From positions 1 through 11,769 of the forward strand of contig UQLA01000023.1 of the NCBI GenBank assembly GCA_900541745.1: a DNA stretch of 11,769 nucleotides, written 5' to 3'. This document shows positions 1 through 7,326 of the stretch, piece after piece. The position numbers were made by a program, and so were the translations under genes. The first letter of the stretch is position 1; each line of letters opens with the position of its first letter. The notes beneath the pieces are model-generated. The model had not been told where the DNA came from, ran no database searches, and saw only the letters and a list, made by a program, of their open reading frames with translations. This DNA is from an uncultured Collinsella sp. (GTDB lineage Bacteria; Actinomycetota; Coriobacteriia; Coriobacteriales; Coriobacteriaceae).

Positions 1-754
1 GGTGCAGCAGCGTGAGCAGGCAGGCGGAGTCCTCCCGGGCCCCCTCGACGGTGTCCATCTCCCAGGCCGCGGCGCACGCGTCCTCCCCGAGGGCGAGGAA
101 CGCGGCATGCGACCTGCGGGCGGAGTGGCGGGTCGCCGCCCGGCCCGCGGCGCGCTTCCTCGGCCTGTAGCCGACCTTGCGCCTGAGCTCCATGTTGGTC
201 ATGCCGTCGTAGCCCGCCGAGACCCAGCGGTAGATGGTCGACGGCGACAGGTCCACCGGGCCGCCGTTGCGCGCCGCCATCTGCTCGGGCGACAGCCCCC
301 GGCGCAGGCAGTCCCTTATCGCCTCCAGCCTGGCCGCCGCGGCGGGCTCGTCGGCGTCTATCCCGCGCCTGGACGAGACGAGGACCGAGTCGGCGCACAG
401 CTGCGCGGCCCGGGCCTCGTAGAAGACGTGGGGGCGGCGCTTGCAGCCGATCGCGCGGTACCGCCCGCACCCGTTGCAGCAGCGCGGCCACGCCGCCAGG
501 CGCGGGCAGGCCGCCGACAGGTCGGCGGAGGCGTCCACGCGCTCGCCGCGCCTGGCCTTCGGCGCCGTCACGAACCTGTGCGACGCCACCTCGGCGCTCA
601 CCGTCGAGGGCGACCTGCCCAGCTCCCTCGCGATCTCCCTGCACGACGCCCTGCGCTCCAGCATCCTCTGGACCGTGTCCCGCTCGTGCCTCGTGAGCCT
701 TCCGTAGGCCCTCGGGACCGCCCTTGCGGAGCCACTCTTCTTCTTTCCGGACAT
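1..754 (-). CDS. IS30-family transposase, 5' part (3' end beyond window)
   Basis: Reading the minus strand from the ATG at 754-752 gives 251 uninterrupted residues to the window edge. An N-terminal helix-turn-helix is visible at about residues 18-55 (RLTRHERDTVQ, then CREIARELGRSPSTVS), typical of IS30 transposases. A cysteine cluster follows at 83-104 (including RCCNGCG), as in IS30 relatives with a small zinc-finger-like segment. A second DNA-binding stretch (LSPEQMA, then LSPSTIYRWV) lies at 154-178. WEMDTVEG at 231-238 matches the WxxDTV motif holding the first catalytic Asp (D234) of the DDE domain. The rest of the catalytic domain is outside the window, so integrity cannot be judged, but no stop or frameshift is seen. 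The gene is visibly more GC-rich than the opp operon, which fits acquisition by transfer. Family assignment is strong; activity is unknown. Confidence 0.9.
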   Translation of the reverse strand, partial: MSGKKKSGSARAVPRAYGRLTRHERDTVQRMLERRASCREIARELGRSPSTVSAEVASHRFVTAPKARRGERVDASADLSAACPRLAAWPRCCNGCGRYRAIGCKRRPHVFYEARAAQLCADSVLVSSRRGIDADEPAAAARLEAIRDCLRRGLSPEQMAARNGGPVDLSPSTIYRWVSAGYDGMTNMELRRKVGYRPRKRAAGRAATRHSARRSHAAFLALGEDACAAAWEMDTVEGAREDSACLLTLLH

Positions 755-806
755 GCCGTCCTCCGATCTCCCGGGGCCGGCCGATCCGGCCCTCAGGGTA
801 TCGGGT

Positions 807-844
807 TCCCACATTCATCCGCACATGTGCGGATGAATGTGGGA
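807..844. repeat. Perfect 38-bp palindrome at the IS/chromosome boundary
   Basis: Two 18-bp arms (TCCCACATTCATCCGCAC and its exact reverse complement) flank the dinucleotide AT at 825-826. The symmetry breaks on both sides (T806 against G845). It lies 53-90 bp upstream of the transposase start and about 220 bp upstream of oppA. There is no T run on either side, so it does not look like an intrinsic terminator. It may be an IS end abutting an end-like target sequence. Confidence 0.9.
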
Positions 845-1065
845 GGTGTTCGGATAAAGTCGATAATCAAGGACTAAAGAAATTCTTGACCGTTAACCGG
901 AATTAGCCCCCAATCGTGCATAAAATGCGCTACTGTATTGCAAAACGTTGGCCTGTTGTGCATAACCAGCCATAGCAGCGGGCAGCGTTTTGATGGTTCG
1001 GATCGGATTGTCTCGACATGTGTCCGACTGAACATTTCTTTGTCCTATCTCATAAGGAGGATGGC
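845..1065 (+). other. Upstream region of the opp operon
   Basis: No gene is seen here. The segment becomes AT-richer after the palindrome, consistent with promoter DNA. The best promoter guess is TTGCAA at 938-943 with CATAAC at 961-966 and a 17-nt spacer; each box matches consensus at only four of six positions. TTGACC at 886-891 is a better -35 box but has no good -10 at the right distance. A 7-bp inverted repeat (CAAAACG at 941-947, CGTTTTG at 986-992) flanks the putative -10 and could be an operator. All of this is weak evidence. Confidence 0.35.
1054..1060 (+). promoter_or_regulatory. Ribosome binding site fixing the oppA start
   Basis: AAGGAGG at 1054-1060 is a near-perfect Shine-Dalgarno sequence five nucleotides before the ATG at 1066. 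It supports this start over the in-frame ATG at 1018, which has no such site. The 1018 start would also put 16 hydrophilic residues ahead of the signal peptide. Confidence 0.85.
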
Positions 1066-2742
1066 ATGGCTGATTCTATGTTCCACCAGCCCGTTATGGG
1101 TCGTCGCGCCTTTGTTGGCGGCACCCTTGCTGCGAGCTCCATGGCTTTTCTTGCCGCATGTGGCAAGAAGGGCGGCGACGCTTCCGGTTCTGAGTCCGGT
1201 TCGACGCTGAACTTCTACATCAACAACCCGGTCTGCATCGACCCCTACAACGTCCAGGAGGACCAGGGTACTCAGGTCGAGTATCAGCTCTTTGACGCTC
1301 TGACCTCTTACGACGCCGAGAAGGGCGAGATCGTTCCGCTGGCTTGCGAGTCCTTTGAGTCCAACGACGACGCCACCGAGTTTACCTTCAAGATCAAGAA
1401 GGCCAAGTTCCACAACGGTGACGACGTTACCTCTAAGTCCTTCAAGCTCGGTTGGGAGCGTCTGGTCAACACCAAGTCGGCCATCGCTACCGAGTATGGC
1501 CCTTCCGAGGTCTCCTATCACCTTTCCATGGTCGAGGGCTATGACGATCTGCTTGCCGGTAACGCCACCGAGCTCAGCGGTGTTACGTGCCCTGACGATG
1601 AGACCCTCGTCGTCAAGCTGTCTTCCGCTTACGCCGACTTCCCCTTCGTCGCCTCTCACCCGGCTCTGGCCCCGGTTCCCGAGTGCGCCGAGTCCGATGT
1701 CAAGAGCTTCTACCTTGCCCCGGTCGGTAACGGCCCGTTCATGATGGACGGCAAGTGGGAGGATGGCCAGGAGATCAACGTCAAGAAGTTCGACGATTAC
1801 TATGGCGACAAGGCCAAGATCGATGGCATCCACTTCCAGGTCATCAAGGACATGGAGACCGCTTACAAGGAGTTCCAGGCCGGTAACCTCGATGTCTGCG
1901 ACGTTCCCGTCGCTCAGATCGATGCCGCCAAGAAGGATCGCGGCGTGTCCAAGGACGGCTACACCATGGGTGACGGCGAGCGCATGCTGCTCGGCGCCGA
2001 GCCTTCCACCTACTACCTGACCTGCAACAACACGGCCGAGCCGTTCAACAACGCTGACCTGCGTAGGGGTATCTCCCTGGCCATTAACCGTGAGGCCATC
2101 TGCAAGACCATCTTCAAGGGTACCCGTACCCCCGCCGACGGCATTGTTCCTCCGGGCATCGATGGCTACAAGGAGGGCGCATGGGAGTTCTGCGCCTACG
2201 ACGTCGACAAGGCTAACGAGTACCTCGACAAGGTTGCTCCTGCCGGTGCCAACGGTGACCGTGGCATTAGTGTGACCCTTTCCTACAACCAGGACGGTGG
2301 CCACAAGGAGATCATGGAGTCCATCATCGGCGACCTCGCCAAGGTTGGCGTTACCGCTGTCTCCGATACCCCCGAGTGGTCTGCCCTGCTCGAGCAGTAT
2401 CAGAACTTTAACTATCAGTTCGGTCGTCTGGGCTGGATTGCCGACTACCCGATCATGGACAACTTCCTGTATCCGCTGTTCCACTCCGACTCCCTCGGTG
2501 CCGACAACCGCTCTGGTTACAACAACCCCGAGTTCGACGCCAAGGTCGACGAGGCTCGCACTACGGTTGACGACAAGGAGCGCGTCGCTAAGATGCAGGA
2601 GGCCGACGCAATGGTCGCTGCCGACTGCCCGGTCATCCCGGTGATGTTCTACACGCACACCATCGCCGGCTCCGATCGCATCAAGCACCTCTATGTCGAT
2701 CCGCAGAAGCACGCCGATCTGGGTACCGCTGAGCTCGCTTAA
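1066..2742 (+). CDS. oppA: Oligopeptide ABC transporter substrate-binding lipoprotein
   Basis: This 558-residue protein is a SBP_bac_5 (OppA/DppA) family binding protein that captures peptides outside the membrane and delivers them to the OppBCDF importer. The N-terminus has GRRAFVGG at 12-19, a twin-arginine-like motif, followed by a hydrophobic stretch and a lipobox ending AFLAAC. Cys32 is the expected lipidated residue, with a polar Gly/Ser/Lys linker after it. Family features include the early LNFYINNPVCIDPYN segment, FTFKIKKAKFHNGDDVTS, the LRRGISLAINREAI region and the C-terminal GWIADYPIMDNFLYPLFHS. Length is normal for the family. It is first in the operon and separated from oppB by 156 bp with a hairpin, an arrangement that often gives excess binding protein over permease. 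Peptide specificity cannot be read from sequence. Confidence 0.95.
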   Translation: MADSMFHQPVMGRRAFVGGTLAASSMAFLAACGKKGGDASGSESGSTLNFYINNPVCIDPYNVQEDQGTQVEYQLFDALTSYDAEKGEIVPLACESFESNDDATEFTFKIKKAKFHNGDDVTSKSFKLGWERLVNTKSAIATEYGPSEVSYHLSMVEGYDDLLAGNATELSGVTCPDDETLVVKLSSAYADFPFVASHPALAPVPECAESDVKSFYLAPVGNGPFMMDGKWEDGQEINVKKFDDYYGDKAKIDGIHFQVIKDMETAYKEFQAGNLDVCDVPVAQIDAAKKDRGVSKDGYTMGDGERMLLGAEPSTYYLTCNNTAEPFNNADLRRGISLAINREAICKTIFKGTRTPADGIVPPGIDGYKEGAWEFCAYDVDKANEYLDKVAPAGANGDRGISVTLSYNQDGGHKEIMESIIGDLAKVGVTAVSDTPEWSALLEQYQNFNYQFGRLGWIADYPIMDNFLYPLFHSDSLGADNRSGYNNPEFDAKVDEARTTVDDKERVAKMQEADAMVAADCPVIPVMFYTHTIAGSDRIKHLYVDPQKHADLGTAELA

Positions 2743-2838
2743 GAGTTTGCAGCTTCCGTGAGGGTCAAGTATTTACGTAGACCTCATGGGAAACATACAG
2801 TTCTCCCTAACCTGGGGTAAACTGGCTGATGGTAATTT

Positions 2839-2868
2839 TGGGATGCCGGTCTGGCGATCGGCATCCCA
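2839..2868 (+). terminator. Hairpin between oppA and oppB, possible leaky terminator or mRNA stabiliser
   Basis: TGGGATGCCG at 2839-2848 and CGGCATCCCA at 2859-2868 form a perfect 10-bp stem with a 10-nt loop. Only three T residues follow, so it is at best a weak intrinsic terminator. It could allow partial read-through or protect the oppA mRNA 3' end, giving more OppA than permease. The rest of the 156-bp gap shows no convincing second promoter. Confidence 0.6.
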
Positions 2869-2898
2869 TTTAGGTTAATCCCTAGATAGGGGAGTGGT

Positions 2899-3936
2899 AT
2901 GGGTAAGTACATCGTTAAACGTGTGCTTCAGTTCATCCCGGTGTTTTTGGGCGTTACGCTGATTCTGTTCGCCCTCCAGAATATCGTGCCGGGAGATCCG
3001 ATCAAGCTGATCGGTGGAGACAAGGCTCTGTCCCCCGAGGTGGAGCTTCAGCTTCGCGTTCGCTATCACCTGGTCCAGACGGACGAGGACGGCAACGCGA
3101 TCCTTGACGAGAACGGCGACCCCGTTCAAACGTCGCTCGTGGACCGTTACTTGTATTACATGAACGGCCTGCTTCATGGCGATCTGGGCAATTCGTATCA
3201 GCGCAAGCTGCCGGTTACGGAAATCTTTGCCCAGAAGTATCCGTATACGGTCAAACTTGCCGCGTGCGCCATCGTGCTAGAGGCAATCATGGGTATCGGT
3301 GCGGGTATCATTTCGGCGGTAAAGCGTTATTCCTTCTGGGATATTTTGGTAACGCTCACCACGTCGATCCTCGTTGCGGTCCCGGCCTTCTGGCTCGGTA
3401 TGTTGCTGCAGCTGTTCTTTGGCGTCATCCTCAAGGACGCCACGGGCGGTGCATTCTCCATGCCGATCTCGGGTGCCGGCGGTTCCAGCTCTCAGTATCA
3501 AGATTGGATGCACTATGTGCTTCCGACCATTACGCTGGCTTCGGTTTCGACCGCTTACGCTGCCCGCATTATGCGCTCGCAGCTGCTTGACGTCATGAAC
3601 CAGGATTACATCCGTACGGCAAAGGCCAAGGGTCTCTCCAATCGCGCGATCATCATCAAGCATGCGCTTAAGAATGCACTCATCCCCGTCGTTACCTATA
3701 TTGGTGTCGACTTCGGTGGCATGCTTTCGGGCGCCATCCTGACCGAGACGGTCTTTAACTGGCCCGGTATCGGCTATGAGGTCTATCGCGCCATTAGCAT
3801 GCGTGACTGGCCCATCGTTATGGGCGGCGTTACGCTCATCGTTGTCGTCGTCATGGTGATCAACCTGCTCGTCGACATTAGCTATGCATTCCTCGACCCG
3901 CGCATCCGCCTTGGCGGTCCGTCGGATAAGGCCTAA
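2899..3936 (+). CDS. oppB: Oligopeptide ABC transporter permease, OppB/DppB type
   Basis: This 345-residue inner-membrane protein forms half of the translocation pore. TM1 is at about 9-29. The conserved DLGNSY element at 95-100 precedes five further hydrophobic stretches near 118-140, 147-176, 207-225, 264-284 and 308-330. The cytoplasmic EAA loop that contacts the ATPases is at 236-263 (DYIRTAKAKGLSNRA, then HALKNALIP). The C-terminus has the family-typical FLDPRIR. An acidic stretch at 60-77 (QTDEDGNAILDENGDPVQ) lies in the extracytoplasmic loop after TM1 and looks like a short insertion relative to common OppB proteins. The start follows an AGGGGAG site four nucleotides upstream. It is followed by oppC after 14 nt. 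Confidence 0.95.
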   Translation: MGKYIVKRVLQFIPVFLGVTLILFALQNIVPGDPIKLIGGDKALSPEVELQLRVRYHLVQTDEDGNAILDENGDPVQTSLVDRYLYYMNGLLHGDLGNSYQRKLPVTEIFAQKYPYTVKLAACAIVLEAIMGIGAGIISAVKRYSFWDILVTLTTSILVAVPAFWLGMLLQLFFGVILKDATGGAFSMPISGAGGSSSQYQDWMHYVLPTITLASVSTAYAARIMRSQLLDVMNQDYIRTAKAKGLSNRAIIIKHALKNALIPVVTYIGVDFGGMLSGAILTETVFNWPGIGYEVYRAISMRDWPIVMGGVTLIVVVVMVINLLVDISYAFLDPRIRLGGPSDKA

Positions 3937-3950
3937 GGGAGGTACGTCTC

Positions 3951-4886
3951 ATGCAGGAAACTGATTCTCAGTCTCAGGAGCAGGCTACCGCCACCAAGGC
4001 CGCATCTGCTCCCGCCAAGTCCCGCACGCTGTGGGGCGACGCTTTTAAGCGTCTTCGCAAGAACAAGCTCGCCGTTATCGGTGTCTGCTGGATCATCATC
4101 GTCGTTGTGGTTGCCCTGACCGCAGATCTATGGGCTAAGCCCTGGCTCGGTTCCCCGACGGCTTCCGACTCGACCACCATGGCCGAGACGTCGTTGCTGG
4201 CTCCGTGTGCAGAGCACCCGTTTGGCACCGACGCCCTTGGTCGTGACATTCTTGTCCGCGTTATCTACGGTGCGCGCGTTTCGCTGTCCGTCGGAATTAT
4301 GGCCACTGCGATCTCCACGCTGATTGGTCTGGTCATGGGTGCTCTGGCCGGTTTCTACGGTGGCATCTGGGATACGATCATCATGCGCTGTGCGGACATC
4401 TTCCTGGCGTTCCCGTACGTGCTGTTCGTTGTCGCCATGATCGCCGTTATCGGCCGTGGTCTTCAGAACGTCTTTATCGCCATCGGTATTCTCGGCTGGC
4501 CTTCGATTGCGCGCGTCTTCCGCTCTGCGATCTTGACCGTCAAGGAAAACGACTATGTTGATGCTGCGCGCGCGATGGGTGCATCTGATGCTCGTATCGT
4601 CGTGCGTCACATCTTCCCGAACTCCGTCGCCTCCATCGTGGTCTACGCGACCATGAACATTGGTGGCGCCATTCTGACCGAGTCCGCTCTGTCCTTCCTC
4701 GGCATGGGCGTTATTCCGCCTACGCCTTCGTGGGGCTCCATGATCCAGGACGGTCAGCAGTATCTTCTGACTGCTCCCTGGATGATGATCATGCCCGGTC
4801 TGGCAATTCTCTCGACGGTGCTCGCCTTCACCCTGCTGGGTGACGGTCTGCGCGACGCCCTCGACGTCAAGATGAAGGACGCATAA
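3951..4886 (+). CDS. oppC: Oligopeptide ABC transporter permease, OppC/DppC type
   Basis: This 311-residue permease is the second pore subunit. A hydrophilic Gln/Ser/Ala-rich cytoplasmic N-terminus (1-39) leads into TM1 at about 40-60, the OppC_N arrangement. HPFGTDALGRDILVRVIYGARVS, split across residues 89-111, is the diagnostic OppC sequence. The EAA loop is at 201-224 (DYVDAARAMGASDARIVV, then RHIFPN). It is followed by LTESALSFLGMGVIPPTPSWG at 242-262 and a final hydrophobic stretch at 278-296, with GDGLRDALD near the end. GGGAGG at 3937-3942 is a good ribosome binding site eight nucleotides upstream. The stop codon lies two nucleotides before oppD, suggesting coupled translation. Confidence 0.95.
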   Translation: MQETDSQSQEQATATKAASAPAKSRTLWGDAFKRLRKNKLAVIGVCWIIIVVVVALTADLWAKPWLGSPTASDSTTMAETSLLAPCAEHPFGTDALGRDILVRVIYGARVSLSVGIMATAISTLIGLVMGALAGFYGGIWDTIIMRCADIFLAFPYVLFVVAMIAVIGRGLQNVFIAIGILGWPSIARVFRSAILTVKENDYVDAARAMGASDARIVVRHIFPNSVASIVVYATMNIGGAILTESALSFLGMGVIPPTPSWGSMIQDGQQYLLTAPWMMIMPGLAILSTVLAFTLLGDGLRDALDVKMKDA

Positions 4887-4888
4887 GG

Positions 4889-5980
4889 ATGAAGAAGAAC
4901 AAGAACTATGTGGACCTGAAGGACCAGCCTGTTCCCGAGGGCCAGCATTTGCTCGAGGTCGATGACCTTAAGATGTATTTCCACACTGAGGATGGCGTTG
5001 TTCGTGCTGTCGACGGTGTCTCCTACACGCTCGATCGCGGCGAGACCCTGGGCGTCGTCGGTGAGTCCGGCTCCGGTAAGTCCGTGACCGCCATGACCAT
5101 CATGGGTCTTATTTCGATGCCTCCGGGAAAGATCGAGGGCGGCGACGTTCGCTATCGCGGTCGTTCGATCCTCGAAATGACCGAGGAAGAGATGCAGCAC
5201 ATTCGCGGTAACGATATCGCGATGATCTTCCAGGATCCTATGACCTCCTTGAACCCGGTCTATAAGATCGGCAAACAGGTGGGCGAGGGCCTTCGTCTGC
5301 ACCGTGGCTACTCCAAGCAGGAGGCGCTCAAGCGTGCCACCGAGCTTTTGGACCTCGTTGGTATTCCCGAGCCCGAGAAGCGCGTCAATGAGTATCCGCA
5401 CCAGTTCTCTGGTGGTATGCGTCAGCGCGTCATGATCGCTATGGCCCTTGCCTGCGATCCCGATATTCTGATTGCCGACGAGCCCACGACTGCCCTGGAC
5501 GTTACCATTCAGGCTCAGATTATCGAGCTCATGCAGGAAATGCAGGAGAAGAACGGCAACGCCATCATCATGATCACCCATGACCTGGGTGTCGTCGCTG
5601 ATATGGCCGATAAGATCATGGTTATGTACGCCGGCCGTCCCGTCGAGTTCGGTACTGCTGAGGAAATCTTCTACGAGAGCCGCCACCCCTACACCTGGGG
5701 CCTTATCCGCTCCATCCCGGAGCAGGCCATCGAAGAGAAGAAGCCGCTTACGCCGATTCACGGCAACCCGCCTTCGCTCATGAACCTGCCTGAGGGCTGC
5801 GTCTTCTCTCCTCGTTGCCCCTATGCGACGGACAAGTGCCGCAAGCAGCGCCCCGAGCGCGTTGTCACCGAGTCTGGTCATTACTCTGTGTGCCACTACT
5901 CCGGCGACCCTGAGTTCCTCAAGAACGCTCCTGAGACGTCCCGTACGCGCAAGGATTCCAAGAAGGGAGGCGAGGCGTAA
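4889..5980 (+). CDS. oppD: Oligopeptide ABC transporter ATP-binding protein, OppD/DppD type
   Basis: This 363-residue cytoplasmic ATPase has every ABC motif: Walker A GESGSGKS at 58-65, Q-loop Gln115 in FQDPMTSLNP, signature SGGMRQ at 174-179, Walker B DILIADEP at 192-199 with catalytic Glu198, and switch His231. The C-terminal oligopeptide/dipeptide extension contains HPYTWGL and four cysteines at 304, 310, 317 and 335 (CX5CX6CX17C). This pattern is associated with a [4Fe-4S] cluster in some Opp/Dpp ATPases. The last 15 residues are a basic tail. AAGGA at 4875-4879 is the likely ribosome binding site, inside oppC. The TAA stop overlaps the oppF ATG by one base. Confidence 0.96.
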   Translation: MKKNKNYVDLKDQPVPEGQHLLEVDDLKMYFHTEDGVVRAVDGVSYTLDRGETLGVVGESGSGKSVTAMTIMGLISMPPGKIEGGDVRYRGRSILEMTEEEMQHIRGNDIAMIFQDPMTSLNPVYKIGKQVGEGLRLHRGYSKQEALKRATELLDLVGIPEPEKRVNEYPHQFSGGMRQRVMIAMALACDPDILIADEPTTALDVTIQAQIIELMQEMQEKNGNAIIMITHDLGVVADMADKIMVMYAGRPVEFGTAEEIFYESRHPYTWGLIRSIPEQAIEEKKPLTPIHGNPPSLMNLPEGCVFSPRCPYATDKCRKQRPERVVTESGHYSVCHYSGDPEFLKNAPETSRTRKDSKKGGEA

Positions 5981-7008
5981 TGGCAGATACCAACGAGCGT
6001 ACTCCGCTGCTGAAGGTCGAGCACCTCTCTAAGGAGTTCCCCGCTGAGTCCGGCATGTTCGCCAAGCGTTTTTCCAAGCGCGTCGTCTCTGCCGTAAACG
6101 ACATCTCTTTTGAGATTTATCCTGGCGAGACCTTTGGTCTGGTCGGTGAGTCTGGTTGCGGTAAGTCCACGACGGGCCGCACCATCATGCGCCTGACCAA
6201 GCCGACCGCCGGTAAGGTGTTCTTCCAGGGTAAAGATGTTGCCGAGATGAGCAAGCATGAGATCAAGGACATGCGTCGCGAGATGCAGTTTATCTTCCAG
6301 GATCCTTATGCTTCGCTGAATCCCCGTATGACCATCGGCGAGATCGTCTCCGAGCCCATGACCATTCACGGCGTGGGCACCAAGGAAGAGCGCATTGAGC
6401 GTGTCCGCGAGCTTCTCGACGTTGTCGGACTGAACCCCGAGCACATTAACCGCTATCCTCATGAGTTCTCGGGCGGTCAGCGTCAGCGTGTCGGCATTGC
6501 CCGCGCATTTGCGCTGAAGCCTAAGCTGATCATCTGCGACGAGCCGGTTTCCGCTCTGGATGTGTCCATTCAGGCTCAGGTTTTGAACCTGCTCAAGGAA
6601 CTGCAGGACAAGTTCGGTACCGCGTATCTGTTTATTGCCCACGACCTGTCTGTCGTGCAGCACATCTCCGATCGCGTCGCCGTTATGTATCTGGGTAAGA
6701 TGGTCGAGGTTTCGGACTGGAAGACGCTTTATAGCGAGCCTCACCATCCGTACACGCAGTCGCTGCTGTCTGCCGTGCCGGTGCCCGATCCGGATATCCA
6801 GAAGACCCGCAAGCGTATCATCCTCGCCGGTGATCCGCCGTCGCCGCTGGATCCGCCGACCGGCTGCCGTTTCCACACGCGCTGCCCGATCGCGCAGGGC
6901 ATCTGCTCCGAGAAACTTCCCGAGTTTAAGGAAGTCGCCCCGGGCCACTGCTGTGCCTGCCACTTCGCGGAGCCGTTCCCGATCAAGGAATCGCACATCG
7001 ACCTGTAG
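5980..7008 (+). CDS. oppF: Oligopeptide ABC transporter ATP-binding protein, OppF/DppF type
   Basis: This 342-residue ATPase pairs with OppD to power uptake. Walker A is GESGCGKS at 56-63, the Q-loop Gln is 107 in FQDPYASLNP, the signature is SGGQRQ at 164-169, Walker B is LIICDEP at 183-189 with Glu188, and the switch residue is His221. The segment from about 21-40 before the Walker A strand (including FAKRFSKRVVSAV) is typical of OppF. C-terminal cysteines at 296, 302, 309 and 327 keep the CX5CX6CX17C spacing of OppD, with extra Cys324 and Cys325. GGGAGG at 5965-5970 lies nine nucleotides before the ATG, which overlaps the oppD stop. It is the last gene of the operon; a nested hairpin element begins 12 bp after the stop. 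Confidence 0.96.
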   Translation: MADTNERTPLLKVEHLSKEFPAESGMFAKRFSKRVVSAVNDISFEIYPGETFGLVGESGCGKSTTGRTIMRLTKPTAGKVFFQGKDVAEMSKHEIKDMRREMQFIFQDPYASLNPRMTIGEIVSEPMTIHGVGTKEERIERVRELLDVVGLNPEHINRYPHEFSGGQRQRVGIARAFALKPKLIICDEPVSALDVSIQAQVLNLLKELQDKFGTAYLFIAHDLSVVQHISDRVAVMYLGKMVEVSDWKTLYSEPHHPYTQSLLSAVPVPDPDIQKTRKRIILAGDPPSPLDPPTGCRFHTRCPIAQGICSEKLPEFKEVAPGHCCACHFAEPFPIKESHIDL

Positions 7009-7020
7009 TCGGTTGTACTC

Positions 7021-7156
7021 GTCCGGCCCCGCCCTGAAGTTACTTTTCAGAACGTCCTCGGACATGCAAGAAACCCCCGCTACGCACTTCGTGCGGCGGG
7101 GGTTTCTTGCGTCCTGCGGAGTGTTCTGAAAAGTAACTTCAGGGCGGGCCCTACGT
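7021..7156 (+). repeat. Nested-hairpin element, copy 1
   Basis: A 136-bp unit with two stacked stems. The outer arms, 7028-7053 and 7123-7148, are 26 bp and perfectly complementary. Twelve-nucleotide internal loops follow on each side (GTCCTCGGACAT at 7054-7065, GTCCTGCGGAGT at 7111-7122). The inner stem is 15 bp (7066-7080 with 7096-7110), capped by the 15-nt loop TACGCACTTCGTGCG. The unit starts GTCCGGCCCCG and ends CCTACGT; both ends recur in copy 2 at 7327-7460 on the other strand, and similarity stops beyond them. It begins 12 bp after oppF and probably also ends opp transcription. I do not recognise a named family. Confidence 0.85.
7066..7110 (+). terminator. Probable opp operon terminator (inner hairpin of copy 1)
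   Basis: The 15-bp stem GCAAGAAACCCCCGC with its complement, closed by a 15-nt loop, has an A-rich 5' side and an interrupted T-rich 3' side (GGGGGTTTCTTGC). That resembles an intrinsic terminator, but the T run is broken by a C. It lies 57 bp after the oppF stop with no other gene between. Confidence 0.55.
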
Positions 7157-7216
7157 TAACTCGGCAGGGGGAGTGCGATTCCTTGATCGCTCACTTAATC
7201 TAATGGGAAAGATAGC

Positions 7217-7242
7217 GAGGCCGGAGCTTTAGCTCCGGCCTC
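7217..7242. terminator. Perfect 11-bp hairpin between the two nested elements
   Basis: GAGGCCGGAGC at 7217-7227 and its exact complement at 7232-7242 close a TTTA tetraloop. No T run follows on either strand, so it may not be a canonical terminator. It may instead be a structural RNA element or a second stop for transcripts from oppF. Confidence 0.5.
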
Positions 7243-7252
7243 CCCATATAAG

Positions 7253-7271
7253 GGCTCGGCAAAGCCGAGCC
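7253..7271. terminator. Second short hairpin, 8-bp stem with AAA loop
   Basis: GGCTCGGC at 7253-7260 pairs with GCCGAGCC at 7264-7271 around AAA. It lies 10 bp after the previous hairpin and is followed by the AT-rich ACTAAATTTATAT, giving a weak terminator-like context. The pair might act together. Confidence 0.45.
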
Positions 7272-7326
7272 ACTAAATTTATATCAGCCCCTGAACATGT
7301 TTGAGAACGGTGCCTGGAGTACGTGG

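Larger units (their letters stand above)
1..844 (-). mobile_element. IS30-family insertion sequence, one end visible
   Basis: The transposase gene and its 5' flank up to the palindrome at 807-844 are taken as one end of an IS30-family element. IS30-type ends usually lie within about 100 bp upstream of the transposase start. Read towards the gene, the inner palindrome arm begins TGTGCGGATGAATGTGGG, a plausible terminal inverted repeat starting at 825. The other end is outside the window, so neither the repeat nor the 2-bp target duplication expected for this family can be confirmed. The boundary could be at 825 or at 844. Confidence 0.6.

Noticed and set aside
2..877. Long plus-strand open frame of 291 codons
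   Set aside because: It is antisense to the IS30 transposase, whose minus-strand frame has clear HTH and DDE motifs; the plus frame is low-complexity Arg/Ala/Pro/Gly.
1018..1065. Upstream ATG for oppA at 1018
   Set aside because: No ribosome binding site, and it would bury the signal peptide; AAGGAGG supports 1066.
845..1065. Riboswitch or T-box leader upstream of oppA
   Set aside because: No recognisable riboswitch core, T-box sequence or terminator/antiterminator pair was seen.
1045..2712. 555-codon minus-strand frame opposite oppA
   Set aside because: A by-product of GC-rich codon bias in oppA; Val/Leu/Asp-rich with no domain. The same applies to minus-strand frames at 4754-5896 and 5896-7065.
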